Positions 9,226 through 16,062 of a DNA stretch of 64,000 nucleotides are shown here, piece after piece. The notes below the pieces were generated by a model. The model did no database searches. It saw only the letters and a list, made by a program, of their open reading frames with translations, and was not told where the DNA came from. Both the position numbers and the translations under genes were made by a program. The DNA is from Lactococcus allomyrinae (GTDB lineage: Bacteria > Bacillota > Bacilli > Lactobacillales > Streptococcaceae): contig NZ_CP032627.1 in NCBI RefSeq assembly GCF_003627095.1, forward strand, positions 558,001 to 622,000, read 5' to 3'. Each line of letters starts with the position of its first letter. The first letter of the stretch is position 1.

Positions 9226-9561
9226 ATGGAAATCGAAAAAACAAATCGAATGAACACTCTCTTTGAATTTTATGCTACACTACTGACAGACAAGCAGATG
9301 AACTATATTGAGCTTTATTACGCGGATGATTACAGTCTTGCCGAGATTGCAGAAGAGTTTGATGTCTCTCGTCAAGCTGTTTATGATAATATCAAGCGAA
9401 CAGAAAAAGTTTTAGAGAGTTATGAGGAAAAACTTCATTTGTTTAGTAACTACGTTGTCAGAAACCAATTATTAGAGTCACTGACAGAAAAATACAGTAC
9501 TGACGAATATCTTGTCAGTAAACTTCGTGAAATTCAACAAATTGATGAAGAAGAATTTTAA
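9226..9561 (+). CDS. ylxM: YlxM-like helix-turn-helix protein linked to the signal recognition particle
   Basis: A 111-residue protein of the YlxM/p13 family, with [40 protein letters not shown] forming a sigma-70 region-4-like helix-turn-helix (residues ~15-60). In streptococci YlxM modulates SRP GTPase activity. I chose ATG 9226 ([20 protein letters not shown]), the usual family start; a longer frame from 9172 has no support. The extended -10 TGTTATAAT ends at 9219, so the transcript should begin at or beside the start codon and no Shine-Dalgarno is visible. It usually precedes ffh; here the next gene is ssrA. Confidence 0.9.
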   Translation: MEIEKTNRMNTLFEFYATLLTDKQMNYIELYYADDYSLAEIAEEFDVSRQAVYDNIKRTEKVLESYEEKLHLFSNYVVRNQLLESLTEKYSTDEYLVSKLREIQQIDEEEF

Positions 9562-9630
9562 CAATAAGCACAAACTTAGCAAAATACAACTCTTTTTAAT
9601 AAATTCTATTGCTGATAAAAGTTCAAATTT

Positions 9631-9671
9631 ATTCTGTCAGTACTGACAGAATGTAGAAAATATGCTATAAT
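9631..9671 (+). promoter_or_regulatory. ssrA promoter with -35 inside a perfect palindrome
   Basis: A 22-nt perfect palindrome spans 9631-9652, with core CTGTCAGTACTGACAG at 9634-9649. Its right arm supplies CTGACA (9643-9648), a one-mismatch -35, 17 bp from TATAAT at 9666-9671, which also has the extended TGC. The same palindrome may end the preceding ylxM transcript or bind a regulator. Confidence 0.65.
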
Positions 9672-9712
9672 TATTCTCTAAGATTTAGTGATAGTTTCTA
9701 AACTTTTTACAA

Positions 9713-10069
9713 GGGGGCGTTACGGATTCGACAGGCATTGTCGCGCATGAACTGCAACTGCTGAGGGATCAGGATAATCATCCGCAGATAAATATAACTG
9801 CTAAAAATAATACACAAACTTACGCAATGGCTGCCTAAAAAACATCATGCGTGCCGAAACTTCGTTCGCTGATGATGATGCTTTCGGTCTAAACCTTCAG
9901 TCAGATACGTTGCTGTGGTGGCTTGACACAGCAAAAGAGATTTCAAGCCCCGCAAAATATCGCTGTTTGAGACTGGCTTTGGTATTTTGTTAAATTTGAG
10001 AAAGTCCTATAGTTGTAGACGTTGATGTAGCAAGGTGTTTGGACAGGGGTTCGACTCCCCTCGCCTCCA
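9713..10069 (+). ncRNA. ssrA: transfer-messenger RNA (tmRNA)
   Basis: Rescues stalled ribosomes with SmpB and tags the product for proteolysis. The 5' end GGGGGCG pairs with the 3' CGCCTCC (10062-10068) to make the acceptor stem; GTTCGACTCCCC forms the T arm; the sequence after the 5' stem, TTACGGATTCGACAGGCATT, is typical. The tag reading frame starts with the resume codon GCT at 9800 and reads AKNNTQTYAMAA-stop (9800-9838), the lactococcal tag. CCA is not encoded after A10069. Confidence 0.97.
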
Positions 10070-10074
10070 TAATA
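10055..10074 (+). repeat. left copy of a repeated ssrA 3' end (putative att site)
   Basis: The 20 bases covering the tmRNA T-arm/acceptor end match 12525-12544 at 16 of 20 positions. In both places a near-identical terminator follows, after 26 and 20 nt. Duplicated 3' ends of tmRNA are a usual mark of integrase-mediated insertion. Confidence 0.5.
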
Positions 10075-10100
10075 CAGATTTCATGAATCTGTAACGATTA

Positions 10101-10132
10101 AAAAACCGCTCCGTTGAGTGGTTTTTGTTTTT
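10101..10132 (+). terminator. terminator of ssrA
   Basis: AAAAACCGCTC-CGTT-GAGTGGTTTTT stem-loop and T-rich tail. A second copy with one stem/loop change stands at 12565-12593. Confidence 0.9.
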
Positions 10133-10507
10133 ATGATTTGTAAGATTTTATTTCCAAAGTTGATTTTTATTCCGTTTCTTTTTTATTTGAACTAAATCCA
10201 TCATCCCCACCAAAGTTTGGCGGATTTTTTATTTATTCCCCATTAAATAAGGTTTGTGCGTATTCAAAGTTTTCAGGATTTTCATTCTATATCAAGAGAA
10301 CTGTTATTGCCTAAATATTCTTTATGATTATTAAATTTAGTAACGAAGCTATGGACTTGATAGGTTGTAAAGACGAAAGTACGTTTGTAATAGCTTTAAA
10401 CCGTATCTAAAATTTACTGAAATTAATTATGAAAAATCGAGTGTAAAGTAATCAAGAGATTTGGTTATTAACTGGTTTACAGAACCTCTTAATCTAGAGA
10501 AGAAAAG
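10133..10507. other. non-coding stretch after ssrA
   Basis: No convincing reading frame in either strand. CCACCAAA-TTTGGCGG followed by TTTTTT near 10206-10231 could be a degenerate hairpin. Nothing else recognised. Confidence 0.4.
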
Positions 10508-10510
10508 CAA

Positions 10511-10538
10511 AAGACCCATTATAAAAATAATGAGTCTT
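10511..10538 (-). terminator. terminator of the DUF3892-like gene
   Basis: Stem AAGACCCATTAT (10511-10522) / ATAATGAGTCTT (10527-10538). On the minus strand it lies just past the stop codon and is followed by a T-rich run. Confidence 0.75.
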
Positions 10539-10542
10539 GGAT

Positions 10543-10818
10543 TTAGAATCTTGGTAAACTAAGCAAATTATCGTTACTTATTGGGTTGGCTTCAGTATGG
10601 AGACACAGTATTCCATTGGCTGAACAAACAGCCTCAAGGTATACTTTATCAGCTTGGGAATAAGCACAGGTGTAGAAAAAACGACTATCATTGTTGATAA
10701 AACGAATAATATCTGCGACCGAATATTCTAGATCACTGCTTAGTTTAACATCAGTAATCTTGTCAGTAGAAGATACATAGTTATCAGAAACACGGATATG
10801 GGTTATTTGATATTCCAT
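10543..10818 (-). CDS. DUF3892-like small protein, copy 1
   Basis: A 91-residue cytosolic protein with no known function. It starts MEYQITHIRVS and ends LLSLPRF. It is paralogous to the product at 14058-14327: both begin M-x-Y-x-ITHI, share IT/IKxVKL, a central ADI/AEV-x-xFI segment and end L-x-LP-x-F. The pattern resembles DUF3892. I chose the ATG at 10818 because AGAAGGTGG sits 8 nt upstream; a GTG four codons earlier overlaps that site. It is a single-gene unit with its own terminator inside the putative ssrA island. Confidence 0.6.
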   Translation of the reverse strand: MEYQITHIRVSDNYVSSTDKITDVKLSSDLEYSVADIIRFINNDSRFFYTCAYSQADKVYLEAVCSANGILCLHTEANPISNDNLLSLPRF

Positions 10819-10830
10819 ATGAAGTACCAC

Positions 10831-11405
10831 CTTCTATTATAATATTTTGAATAAAATCAAGTAACTTATAACTTCATTCACAGATAGTATAACAAAATAA
10901 AATGAGTATACAATTTTATTTTAGTGGAAATTTTATTAAAAAGTATTTACATTTTAAAGAAATGAACAATCAAGTATTAAGCATAAAAAGAAAATAGTTC
11001 CCCACGCAAATAATCAATGAAAGTCATAACGACTCGAATTGGTCAAAAATATCAAGCAAGATTATAAGTCATTCTATGAGTAAAACTTGGCACAAATCTC
11101 ACGATTTTCAAAGGAATACTGCAAGGAAATGTCAGAAAATTTTTACTGAACCAACAAACAATGTAAAGCAAAGCCTACCATGAAGTATGGTAACGAAAAC
11201 AACACTTTGGACTTACGATGCAAAATAAAAACTCGCATGGGAATGCGAGCCAAGATTTGATATGCCCTAGTTTGATAATTAGCTTATATCACGTTTCGAA
11301 TAAAAACAGAAATGGAGAATGATAAATGATAGTATCAGTAGAAAAATATACTTTCTATAATATTCAAATACTTACAATACAACAATTGGCGTTGAGAAGC
11401 TACAA
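10831..11405. other. 575-nt stretch with a minus-strand hairpin terminator
   Basis: No reading frame of note. CTCGCAT-GGGA-ATGCGAG (11233-11250) precedes a T-rich run on the minus strand (11232-11222), so it can end the acetyltransferase transcript about 155 nt past its stop. AT-rich otherwise. Confidence 0.5.
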
Positions 11406-11867
11406 TCATAACTTTTTTTGCATATTAATATCAGTAATCTGAAAACCAGTTTTTTGATAAACGTGTATTGCTCTTGAATTATTTCCAAAAACATGTAGGG
11501 CTAAAGAAGTGAAAGAAAGCTGCTTTGCTTGAATTTCAATGAGATCAATAACTTTTGTTCCGAACCCTAAGTTTTGAAATTCTGGATAAATCTCGAAATC
11601 ATATATAAAAGCTGTATTTTCGTTATCAGTACTTTTGGCAATCCAGATGTATCCAATTATTTTTTCATGATATAGAACTGAGTAGAAATAATTATTTGGT
11701 GTTTGTAGTCCTTCGGGGAGAAGTCTATCGTATTCTTTTTTAGAATTTGATATAGAACTCGCTTTGTCCCATGTTCCATTTTCGACCTTTTCTTTGGCAA
11801 AGACTTCGACGGAGGTTGCCATATAATCTTCGAAAGATTTTTTATTCATTTTAGTAAGTTTTATCAT
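11406..11867 (-). CDS. GNAT-family N-acetyltransferase
   Basis: A 153-residue acetyltransferase. The GNAT core is visible: the acceptor-side strands IIGYIWIAKS and AFIYDFEIYPEFQNLGFGTKVI, the latter carrying the Q/R-x-x-G-x-G/A-type acetyl-CoA loop as QNLGFGT, and a C-terminal ALHVFGNNSRAIHVYQKTGF motif with the typical N-x-x-A-x-x-x-Y-x-x-x-GF. The substrate cannot be deduced. A good ribosome site (GAGGAG) precedes the ATG at 11867. It lies alone within the putative relic island and is separated from its neighbours by several hundred non-coding bases. Confidence 0.85.
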   Translation of the reverse strand: MIKLTKMNKKSFEDYMATSVEVFAKEKVENGTWDKASSISNSKKEYDRLLPEGLQTPNNYFYSVLYHEKIIGYIWIAKSTDNENTAFIYDFEIYPEFQNLGFGTKVIDLIEIQAKQLSFTSLALHVFGNNSRAIHVYQKTGFQITDINMQKKL

Positions 11868-11962
11868 AAGTACTCCTCAAATAAATGTCTACCATAAACC
11901 ACAAATGGTACAGGGAATAACACTTTATAGCCAGATTATATCATAAAAGGGAGAGTTTAGTT

Positions 11963-12201
11963 AATGGCGGATAGATGCGACAGCAAGAGCCCTTCAAAAA
12001 TACTTTGATACGTCAGATAAAGAAATGCTATCATCAGTCATCAATATAAACAGTTATTTAATCAAAATATATGCGCTGTTCATTTTGATTTATCACTAGC
12101 AGGTTTAAACGTGGTAAATGTCTTGCAGAAATACCTAGGAACAGCATAAGACAGTGTGATTATTCCCGTTTCTAATGCTGTAAAAGCTCTGCAAAAATGA
12201 T
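11963..12201 (+). pseudogene. fragmentary reading frame, origin not recognised
   Basis: Two overlapping frames read like protein. The first (about 11973-12098) gives DATARALQKYFDTSDKEML and continues with hydrophobic residues to a stop; the second (about 12072-12201) gives AGLNVVNVLQKYLGTA, a stop, then DSVIIPVSNAVKALQK and another stop. Start codon and ribosome site are absent. I take this as a decayed gene piece, which suits the relic island, but the parent family is unknown and chance cannot be excluded. Confidence 0.3.
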
Positions 12202-12323
12202 TGAATGTGAATAAATTATAAGATTATATACATTCTGCCATACTGACAGGATTTAAATATTATTAAAATTGTGATATACTGAACATATTGGCGAAGTTGA
12301 AAATAGCGGAGAAATGATGAAAA

Positions 12324-12524
12324 GTGAGACTTTACAGATTAATCTATTCAAAACTAGTAGAATGGATGGATAAAATCCATAATGGTGAGGAGCCAGGAGT
12401 ATTTTGTCCTGAGCGATTAGTAACACTGCTCATGCTTGGTACAGGTATACTAGTGTTATCAATATTAGTGTTGACACTCCTAGGATTATTAACTTACTAC
12501 CTATATTCTAAAATAAAACATTAA
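12324..12524 (+). CDS. small single-pass membrane protein, unknown function
   Basis: A 66-residue protein not recognised as any family. Residues 1-30 are mixed charged and hydrophobic (RLIYSKLVEWMDKIHNGEEP), a short C-containing stretch follows, and residues ~33-60 form one strongly hydrophobic helix ending YYLYSKIKH, so the C-terminus is positively charged. The start is GTG 12324 with GCGGAGAA upstream; ATG codons at 12315 and 12318 open a different, 19-codon frame. A TATACT about 45 nt upstream could be its -10. It ends just before the degenerate ssrA-like repeat, so it may be the last gene of the relic island. Confidence 0.5.
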   Translation: MRLYRLIYSKLVEWMDKIHNGEEPGVFCPERLVTLLMLGTGILVLSILVLTLLGLLTYYLYSKIKH

Positions 12525-12544
12525 TTTCCCTTGCCTCAATAATA
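12525..12544 (+). repeat. right, degenerate copy of the ssrA 3' end (putative att site)
   Basis: TTTCCCTTGCCTCAATAATA against CTCCCCTCGCCTCCATAATA at 10055-10074, 16 of 20 identical. Confidence 0.5.
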
Positions 12545-12564
12545 AGTTTTTTATAAATTTCTAT

Positions 12565-12593
12565 AAACCGCTCTGTTGAGTGGTTTTTGTTTT
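12565..12593 (+). terminator. second copy of the ssrA-type terminator
   Basis: AAACCGCTC-TGTT-GAGTGGTTT plus T-rich tail, nearly identical to 10101-10132. It may terminate the small membrane protein gene. Confidence 0.8.
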
Positions 12594-12897
12594 ATGGAGT
12601 AATGTTGTTAGAAATGAATGACATGTTTTGATTCAGCGATAATTGACAAATATATCACAGGTAACTGCGAATTTATCGTGGTTGAGTACAATAGTTTTTT
12701 AAGAATCTTTCGTTCTACATCAAATAACGTAATCTAAAAGAAACACAATAAGCCAAAAAACATAATCATGATTTAATCAAAATGTGATTGACGCTAATGT
12801 GAAAAAGTAATATACTTTAAAAGTTGTCGAAAATGGTAATTTTATTAATGTAATGTTATGAAATTACTATAATATTAATGAACAACATGAGGAAATA
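12594..12897. other. 300-nt upstream region of the coiled-coil gene
   Basis: No reading frame recognised. TATAAT at about 12868-12873 is a plausible -10 for the following gene; the -35 is weak. Confidence 0.35.
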
Positions 12898-13407
12898 ATG
12901 AACTATAAAAAACTTACAATTTCTATTGCTGCGGCTCTTCTTATTGCTCTTTCTGCTTTTGGAGTAAAGACTTTAGCGGATCAATTCTGGTCTGGTCACG
13001 GTGATATTCAAGCAATCAATGCTGATATTGATACATTATCAAACAGAATTCAAGGTAAATCTCAACAAGTGACAACTTTGACAAGCCAACTCAGTGATTC
13101 ACAAAATTCAGTAAATGGCTATAAATCGCAACTTAGTAGTCTTCAAGATCAATTGACACAAGCGAACACTTCTGCTCAGACTCAAATTCAAGAAAAAATT
13201 AATGAAGTTAATCAAGCGATTAGTGATGGAAATCAAAAAACAGCAGCTGTGCAACAACAACTTGACTCCGCTAACCAAACAATTGCTAGTCTTAACCAAC
13301 AGATTAATGACTTGAAAAATCAAGGTAATAGTGATTTGAATCAAGCTGTTAGTGATGTACAAGCCACTCGCCAGAAAGCAGATTCAGCAGTGAGTAGCAA
13401 CCAATAA
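12898..13407 (+). CDS. secreted coiled-coil protein
   Basis: A 169-residue exported protein of unknown function. A signal peptide is clear: charged MNYKK, hydrophobic core LTISIAAALLIALSAFGV and an A-x-A-like end around KTLA (residue ~27). The rest is a Gln/Asn/Ser-rich heptad pattern from ~residue 35 to 155 (SQQVTTLTSQLSDSQNSVNG, QTQIQEKINEVNQAIS, QTIASLNQQINDLKNQ) with no catalytic motif, no LPxTG and no lipobox. It could be a cell-wall or septum-associated filamentous protein. AGGAAA precedes the ATG. A terminator follows immediately. Confidence 0.7.
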   Translation: MNYKKLTISIAAALLIALSAFGVKTLADQFWSGHGDIQAINADIDTLSNRIQGKSQQVTTLTSQLSDSQNSVNGYKSQLSSLQDQLTQANTSAQTQIQEKINEVNQAISDGNQKTAAVQQQLDSANQTIASLNQQINDLKNQGNSDLNQAVSDVQATRQKADSAVSSNQ

Positions 13408-13422
13408 TAAATCAGTATTTTT

Positions 13423-13446
13423 GTACCTTTCGAGGTACTTTTTTAC
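13423..13446 (+). terminator. terminator of the coiled-coil gene
   Basis: GTACCT-TTCG-AGGTAC stem with a TTCG tetraloop, then six T. Confidence 0.9.
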
Positions 13447-13462
13447 TTTGCGCGATAAAGAT

Positions 13463-13492
13463 TTGACAAAGTATTTTATAGAGGACTATAAT
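13463..13492 (+). promoter_or_regulatory. strong promoter ahead of a 17-codon ORF
   Basis: TTGACA at 13463-13468 and TATAAT at 13487-13492, spacer 18. Both hexamers are perfect. Confidence 0.75.
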
Positions 13493-13530
13493 AAAAATGT
13501 AGTTTAAAATACTTTAATGAGGTGCAAAAA

Positions 13531-13584
13531 TTGGCGTTTAAATGGATTCGTAAAATCTTTGGCACAGGTAAAAAGTTGTGGTAA
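13531..13584 (+). CDS. 17-aa cationic amphipathic peptide (candidate)
   Basis: A TTG-started frame encoding MAFKWIRKIFGTGKKLW. It carries five Lys/Arg and no acidic residue; aromatic and aliphatic residues alternate with the charges, so a helix would be amphipathic. GAGGTG lies 7 nt before the TTG, a consensus promoter lies 40 nt upstream, and a hairpin with a T run follows at 13618-13642. Together these make a compact transcription unit. Peptides of this make-up can be membrane-active, but no family was recognised. An overlapping ATG frame from 13517 encodes a longer cysteine-containing product without a ribosome site. Coding status is unproven. Confidence 0.4.
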   Translation: MAFKWIRKIFGTGKKLW

Positions 13585-13617
13585 ATGTCTGTTTGCTACA
13601 AGATTGGAATTATTTCC

Positions 13618-13642
13618 CTGTCATACTGACAGAGATTTTTTT
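13618..13642 (+). terminator. CTGTCA-TGACAG hairpin terminator
   Basis: CTGTC-ATACT-GACAG (13618-13632) followed by AG and a run of seven T. A member of the CTGTCAG palindrome family acting as a terminator. Confidence 0.6.
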
Positions 13643-13713
13643 ATTGTTAAAATCTATGTTATAATAAGAATATCTTTAATCAAGGTAAGCTAGATAATTT
13701 CAACTTCCTTTCA

Positions 13714-13787
13714 GGTTCTTTAGCTCAGTTGGTTAGAGCTAACGGCTCATAACCGTTCGGTCGCTGGTTCGAGTCCAGCAAGAACCA
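13714..13787 (+). tRNA. tRNA with CAU anticodon, probably tRNA-Ile2 (lysidine type)
   Basis: A 74-nt cloverleaf: acceptor GGTTCTT/AAGAACC, D arm GCTC..GAGC, anticodon stem AACGG/CCGTT with loop CTCATAA, T arm GCTGG/CCAGC. CCA is not encoded. CAU could be Met or, if C34 is modified by TilS to lysidine, Ile2. The G1-C72 pair and the absence of GGG/CCC pairs exclude the initiator. CGGTCG after the anticodon stem and the overall body look like Bacillus and E. coli Ile2 rather than elongator Met. An extended -10 TGTTATAAT at 13657-13665 precedes it. Confidence 0.85.
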
Positions 13788-14015
13788 TATAAATATATCG
13801 ACCAATTGAGAACACTGAAACAGGTCTCTAGAGCTATCCGAGAGGACATCTATTGTTACACGAATCTTCTCTCATCTTTGTTATAAGAGCATATCAGGGT
13901 CAATAGAATTTAAAATCGCGTAATAGAGCGTTTTTTATTTTGAAAAAATTGAATTTCTAATTTTGGAGTTCCAAAACTCAGTAGAGAAAAGCGTCTTGTA
14001 TCCGAAAAAACTAGA
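13788..14015. other. spacer between the tRNA and a minus-strand gene
   Basis: No reading frame recognised. A short sequence ending AGAGCGTTTTTTATTTT (about 13926-13942) resembles one near 15958-15972 (AGAGCGATTTTTATTTT); it may be a degenerate terminator repeat. Confidence 0.3.
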
Positions 14016-14041
14016 AAATAAAAAAGTCCATAAAAGGACTT
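14016..14041 (-). terminator. terminator of the second DUF3892-like gene
   Basis: AAGTCC (14024-14029) / GGACTT (14036-14041) with a T-rich run on the minus strand. Confidence 0.7.
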
Positions 14042-14057
14042 TGATGAAAAATCTAAA

Positions 14058-14327
14058 TTAAAACAGAGGTAACTGACAAAGCTCGTCTGAACCTACTGCT
14101 CGATGGATAGAGCGAATATAAGGAGGCTTGATTTGTTGGTGAACGGATTCAACATAGGAAAGTGTTCCTTTTGGTGAAACATAATAGTACTCACATCCTA
14201 AACCAATAAAGTACGCCACTTCTGCAGCAGTTTCTATTGCCCCGCCTTCTAATTTTACCTCTTTAATTTGCATAGGCGATTTTGCGGGAGAAGTGGATAA
14301 ATGAATATGTGTAATTCGATAGGCCAT
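14058..14327 (-). CDS. DUF3892-like small protein, copy 2
   Basis: An 89-residue cytosolic protein of unknown function starting MAYRITHIHLS and ending CQLPLF. It is clearly related to the product at 10543-10818, with the same N-terminal ITHI motif, the IKEVKL strand, AEVAYFIGLG in the middle and a C-terminal L-x-LP-x-F. I chose the internal ATG at 14327 because it aligns with the start of the paralog; the frame is open 21 codons further upstream but nothing supports that part. It stands alone, with its own terminator, between the tRNA and the universal stress genes. Confidence 0.6.
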   Translation of the reverse strand: MAYRITHIHLSTSPAKSPMQIKEVKLEGGAIETAAEVAYFIGLGCEYYYVSPKGTLSYVESVHQQIKPPYIRSIHRAVGSDELCQLPLF

Positions 14328-14542
14328 AAAATTTACCGCTTTCTTTTTATTATAAACCTTTTTGCAAATAAAATAAACTGAATTAGTCAATAAATAGTGA
14401 TGAGGGAATAAAAATATAGGTGATAAATTTAAAAGGATATCAGGACTATACAGTAAGAGGCTAGTTATTCAAAGCCGCCACAGATAGATTTTGTCGGAAA
14501 ATAAATAAAAAATCTACTATTTTGGCAGATTTTTTTGTGATG

Positions 14543-14571
14543 TTTTCTTTTAAGATTATTTATTATATAAT
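14543..14571 (+). promoter_or_regulatory. promoter of the first universal stress gene, shared type
   Basis: TTTTCT (14543-14548), 17 bp, TATAAT (14566-14571). The block GTTTTCTTTTA plus the -10 context recurs at 15991-16020 and 17223-17252. Confidence 0.65.
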
Positions 14572-14613
14572 TGAAGTGTAGAGAATAACTAAGCGATGCA
14601 GGAGGTGAAAGTG

Positions 14614-15042
14614 ATGAGAAAACAATACAAAAACATCTTAGTTGCAGTAGATGGTTCAGAACAGTCCTATAATGCTATAAAGGAAGCTGTAGGAGTGGCT
14701 AAAAGAAATCAGGGAAAGCTCCATATCTTGACAGTTAAAGATATCAATCGTTATTATGGATTAGCAGGAAGAATGGATTTAACGGGTACTCCAGCTCTTG
14801 ATAGAATTGCTAAGTCCATACTAGTTAAATCTTGTAAATTAGTTAATTATGAAGTTGAATTTGAAACTTATGAACTTGCAGGGACTCCCAAGCATCTAAT
14901 TGTCAAGTTTGCAAAAGAGCATGATGTAGATCTTATCATTATTGGAGCGACTGGTGCAGGTTTTATTGACAAGCTAATGTTGGGTTCAACGACACAATAT
15001 GTTATCATTCACGCTCCATGTAGTGTGATGGTTGTCAGATAA
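14614..15042 (+). CDS. universal stress protein (UspA family), copy 1
   Basis: A 142-residue UspA-type protein. It has the N-terminal NILVAVDGSEQSYNAI strand-loop and the complete ATP-binding motif G-2x-G-9x-GS/T at the C-terminus (GATGAGFIDKLMLGST), so it should belong to the nucleotide-binding class. The start is ATG 14614, preceded by GGAGGTGA at 14601-14608; an in-frame ATG at 14596 overlaps that site. It is the first of four paralogs between 14.6 and 17.7 kb and shares its promoter type with copies 2 and 4. The inducing stress is not shown by the sequence. Confidence 0.92.
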   Translation: MRKQYKNILVAVDGSEQSYNAIKEAVGVAKRNQGKLHILTVKDINRYYGLAGRMDLTGTPALDRIAKSILVKSCKLVNYEVEFETYELAGTPKHLIVKFAKEHDVDLIIIGATGAGFIDKLMLGSTTQYVIIHAPCSVMVVR

Positions 15043-15046
15043 ATAA

Positions 15047-15076
15047 AAAAGTCATCGGAAGGATGGCTTTTTTACC
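15047..15076. terminator. bidirectional terminator between usp copy 1 and the LysE gene
   Basis: AAAAAAGTCATC-ggaag-GATGGCTTTTTT, with one G-T pair; T runs on both strands serve both convergent genes. Confidence 0.75.
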
Positions 15077-15117
15077 AAATATGATAAAGGATTTTGTTTT
15101 TCATTATAAACTCATCA

Positions 15118-15744
15118 TTATTGAAAAAGAATTATTAAGACATGAATGACTAAGTATATGCCATAGATTAAGACAATAGCACCTGAAATAATGTTGACCC
15201 AGACTAAGATAAATTTTGGCAGTTTTTCTTTTAAAAGACCTACGAATAAAGTGATTCCATAAAACCACAAGATAGTAGCTAATAGTACGCCAGAAATGAA
15301 ATAGATGGCATTCATACCTGATAGAGTGCCATGTAATGCTCCAAGTATCAGAGAACCATCTATTAGAGCCTGTGGGTTCGCCCAAACAAGAAGCAATGAA
15401 GATAAAAGAACTTTGCCAAGAGTTTGAGAAGCAGTTACTTGAGTATTTTCATCGAAATGGGACGCTCTAGCATCTTTCAAGATTCCACGTGCAATATAAA
15501 TTAATAATGCACCTCCGACACCCATCACCATGAGTTTAAAGATTTCATTTGAAGAAATTAAAGCTCCCATTCCATAAAACGCAGCAATTTCGAAAATCGC
15601 ATCAGAAAACCATATAAAAAAAGCATAAAATAGTGCTTTTTTTATATTATTCGTCAGTGCGTTATTAAATACATATATATTTTGCATACCAATTGGCGCA
15701 ATCGCAGCGAAACCAATAAGCATACCCTTAAAAATCACAAACAA
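15118..15744 (-). CDS. LysE-family amino-acid exporter
   Basis: A 208-residue membrane protein of the LysE/ArgO/RhtB exporter superfamily. About six hydrophobic segments are present and the N-terminal family motif appears as GMLIGFAAIAPIGMQNIYV. LVWANPQALIDGSLILG corresponds to the conserved N-P-x-x segment before the fourth helix. It probably exports basic or other amino acids; the substrate is not evident. The family alignment supports a start including FVIFKG, so TTG 15744 (or the GTG two codons on). A TATAAT lies only about 14 nt upstream on the minus strand and no Shine-Dalgarno is visible. It is inserted, in opposite orientation, between usp copies 1 and 2. Confidence 0.85.
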   Translation of the reverse strand: MFVIFKGMLIGFAAIAPIGMQNIYVFNNALTNNIKKALFYAFFIWFSDAIFEIAAFYGMGALISSNEIFKLMVMGVGGALLIYIARGILKDARASHFDENTQVTASQTLGKVLLSSLLLVWANPQALIDGSLILGALHGTLSGMNAIYFISGVLLATILWFYGITLFVGLLKEKLPKFILVWVNIISGAIVLIYGIYLVIHVLIILFQ

Positions 15745-15991
15745 TATCTCACAATTATATCATAAAATGGACCCTGCAGGAGAGAAATAAATATGTTATC
15801 CAATACTTCTAAAACACTGATATGATAGACAAATATTTCAGAAGAGTAATATTTATTATTTGATGTTGGTATGAACTATGAAAAATTAAGTAGTTCCAAA
15901 CTTAGAAAAATAACATGATACAAAATTTACTGTGTTAGACATAAAATCTTGTAACAGAGCGATTTTTATTTTAATAGCTATCTCTGCAGGG

Positions 15992-16020
15992 TTTTCTTTT
16001 AAGGAGATTTATTATATAAT
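15992..16020 (+). promoter_or_regulatory. promoter of the second universal stress gene, shared type
   Basis: TTTTCT (15992-15997), 17 bp, TATAAT (16015-16020), then AAAGTGTAGAGAAT as in copy 1. The preceding 15745-15990 shows no gene. Confidence 0.65.
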
Positions 16021-16062
16021 TAAAGTGTAGAGAATGACTAGACGATGCAGGAGGTGAATATC

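Larger units (their letters stand above)
10075..12544. mobile_element. putative relic integrative island at the ssrA 3' end
   Basis: About 2.5 kb bounded by a complete tmRNA 3' end and a degenerate second copy. It is gene-poor and holds a DUF3892-like gene, a GNAT gene, a fragmentary reading frame and a small membrane protein gene. No integrase is left, so the assignment rests on the flanking repeat and the unusual content. Confidence 0.4.

Noticed and set aside
10075-12544. Complete integrative element or prophage at ssrA
   Set aside because: No integrase, excisionase or replication gene is present; only a relic with a degenerate flanking repeat can be supported.
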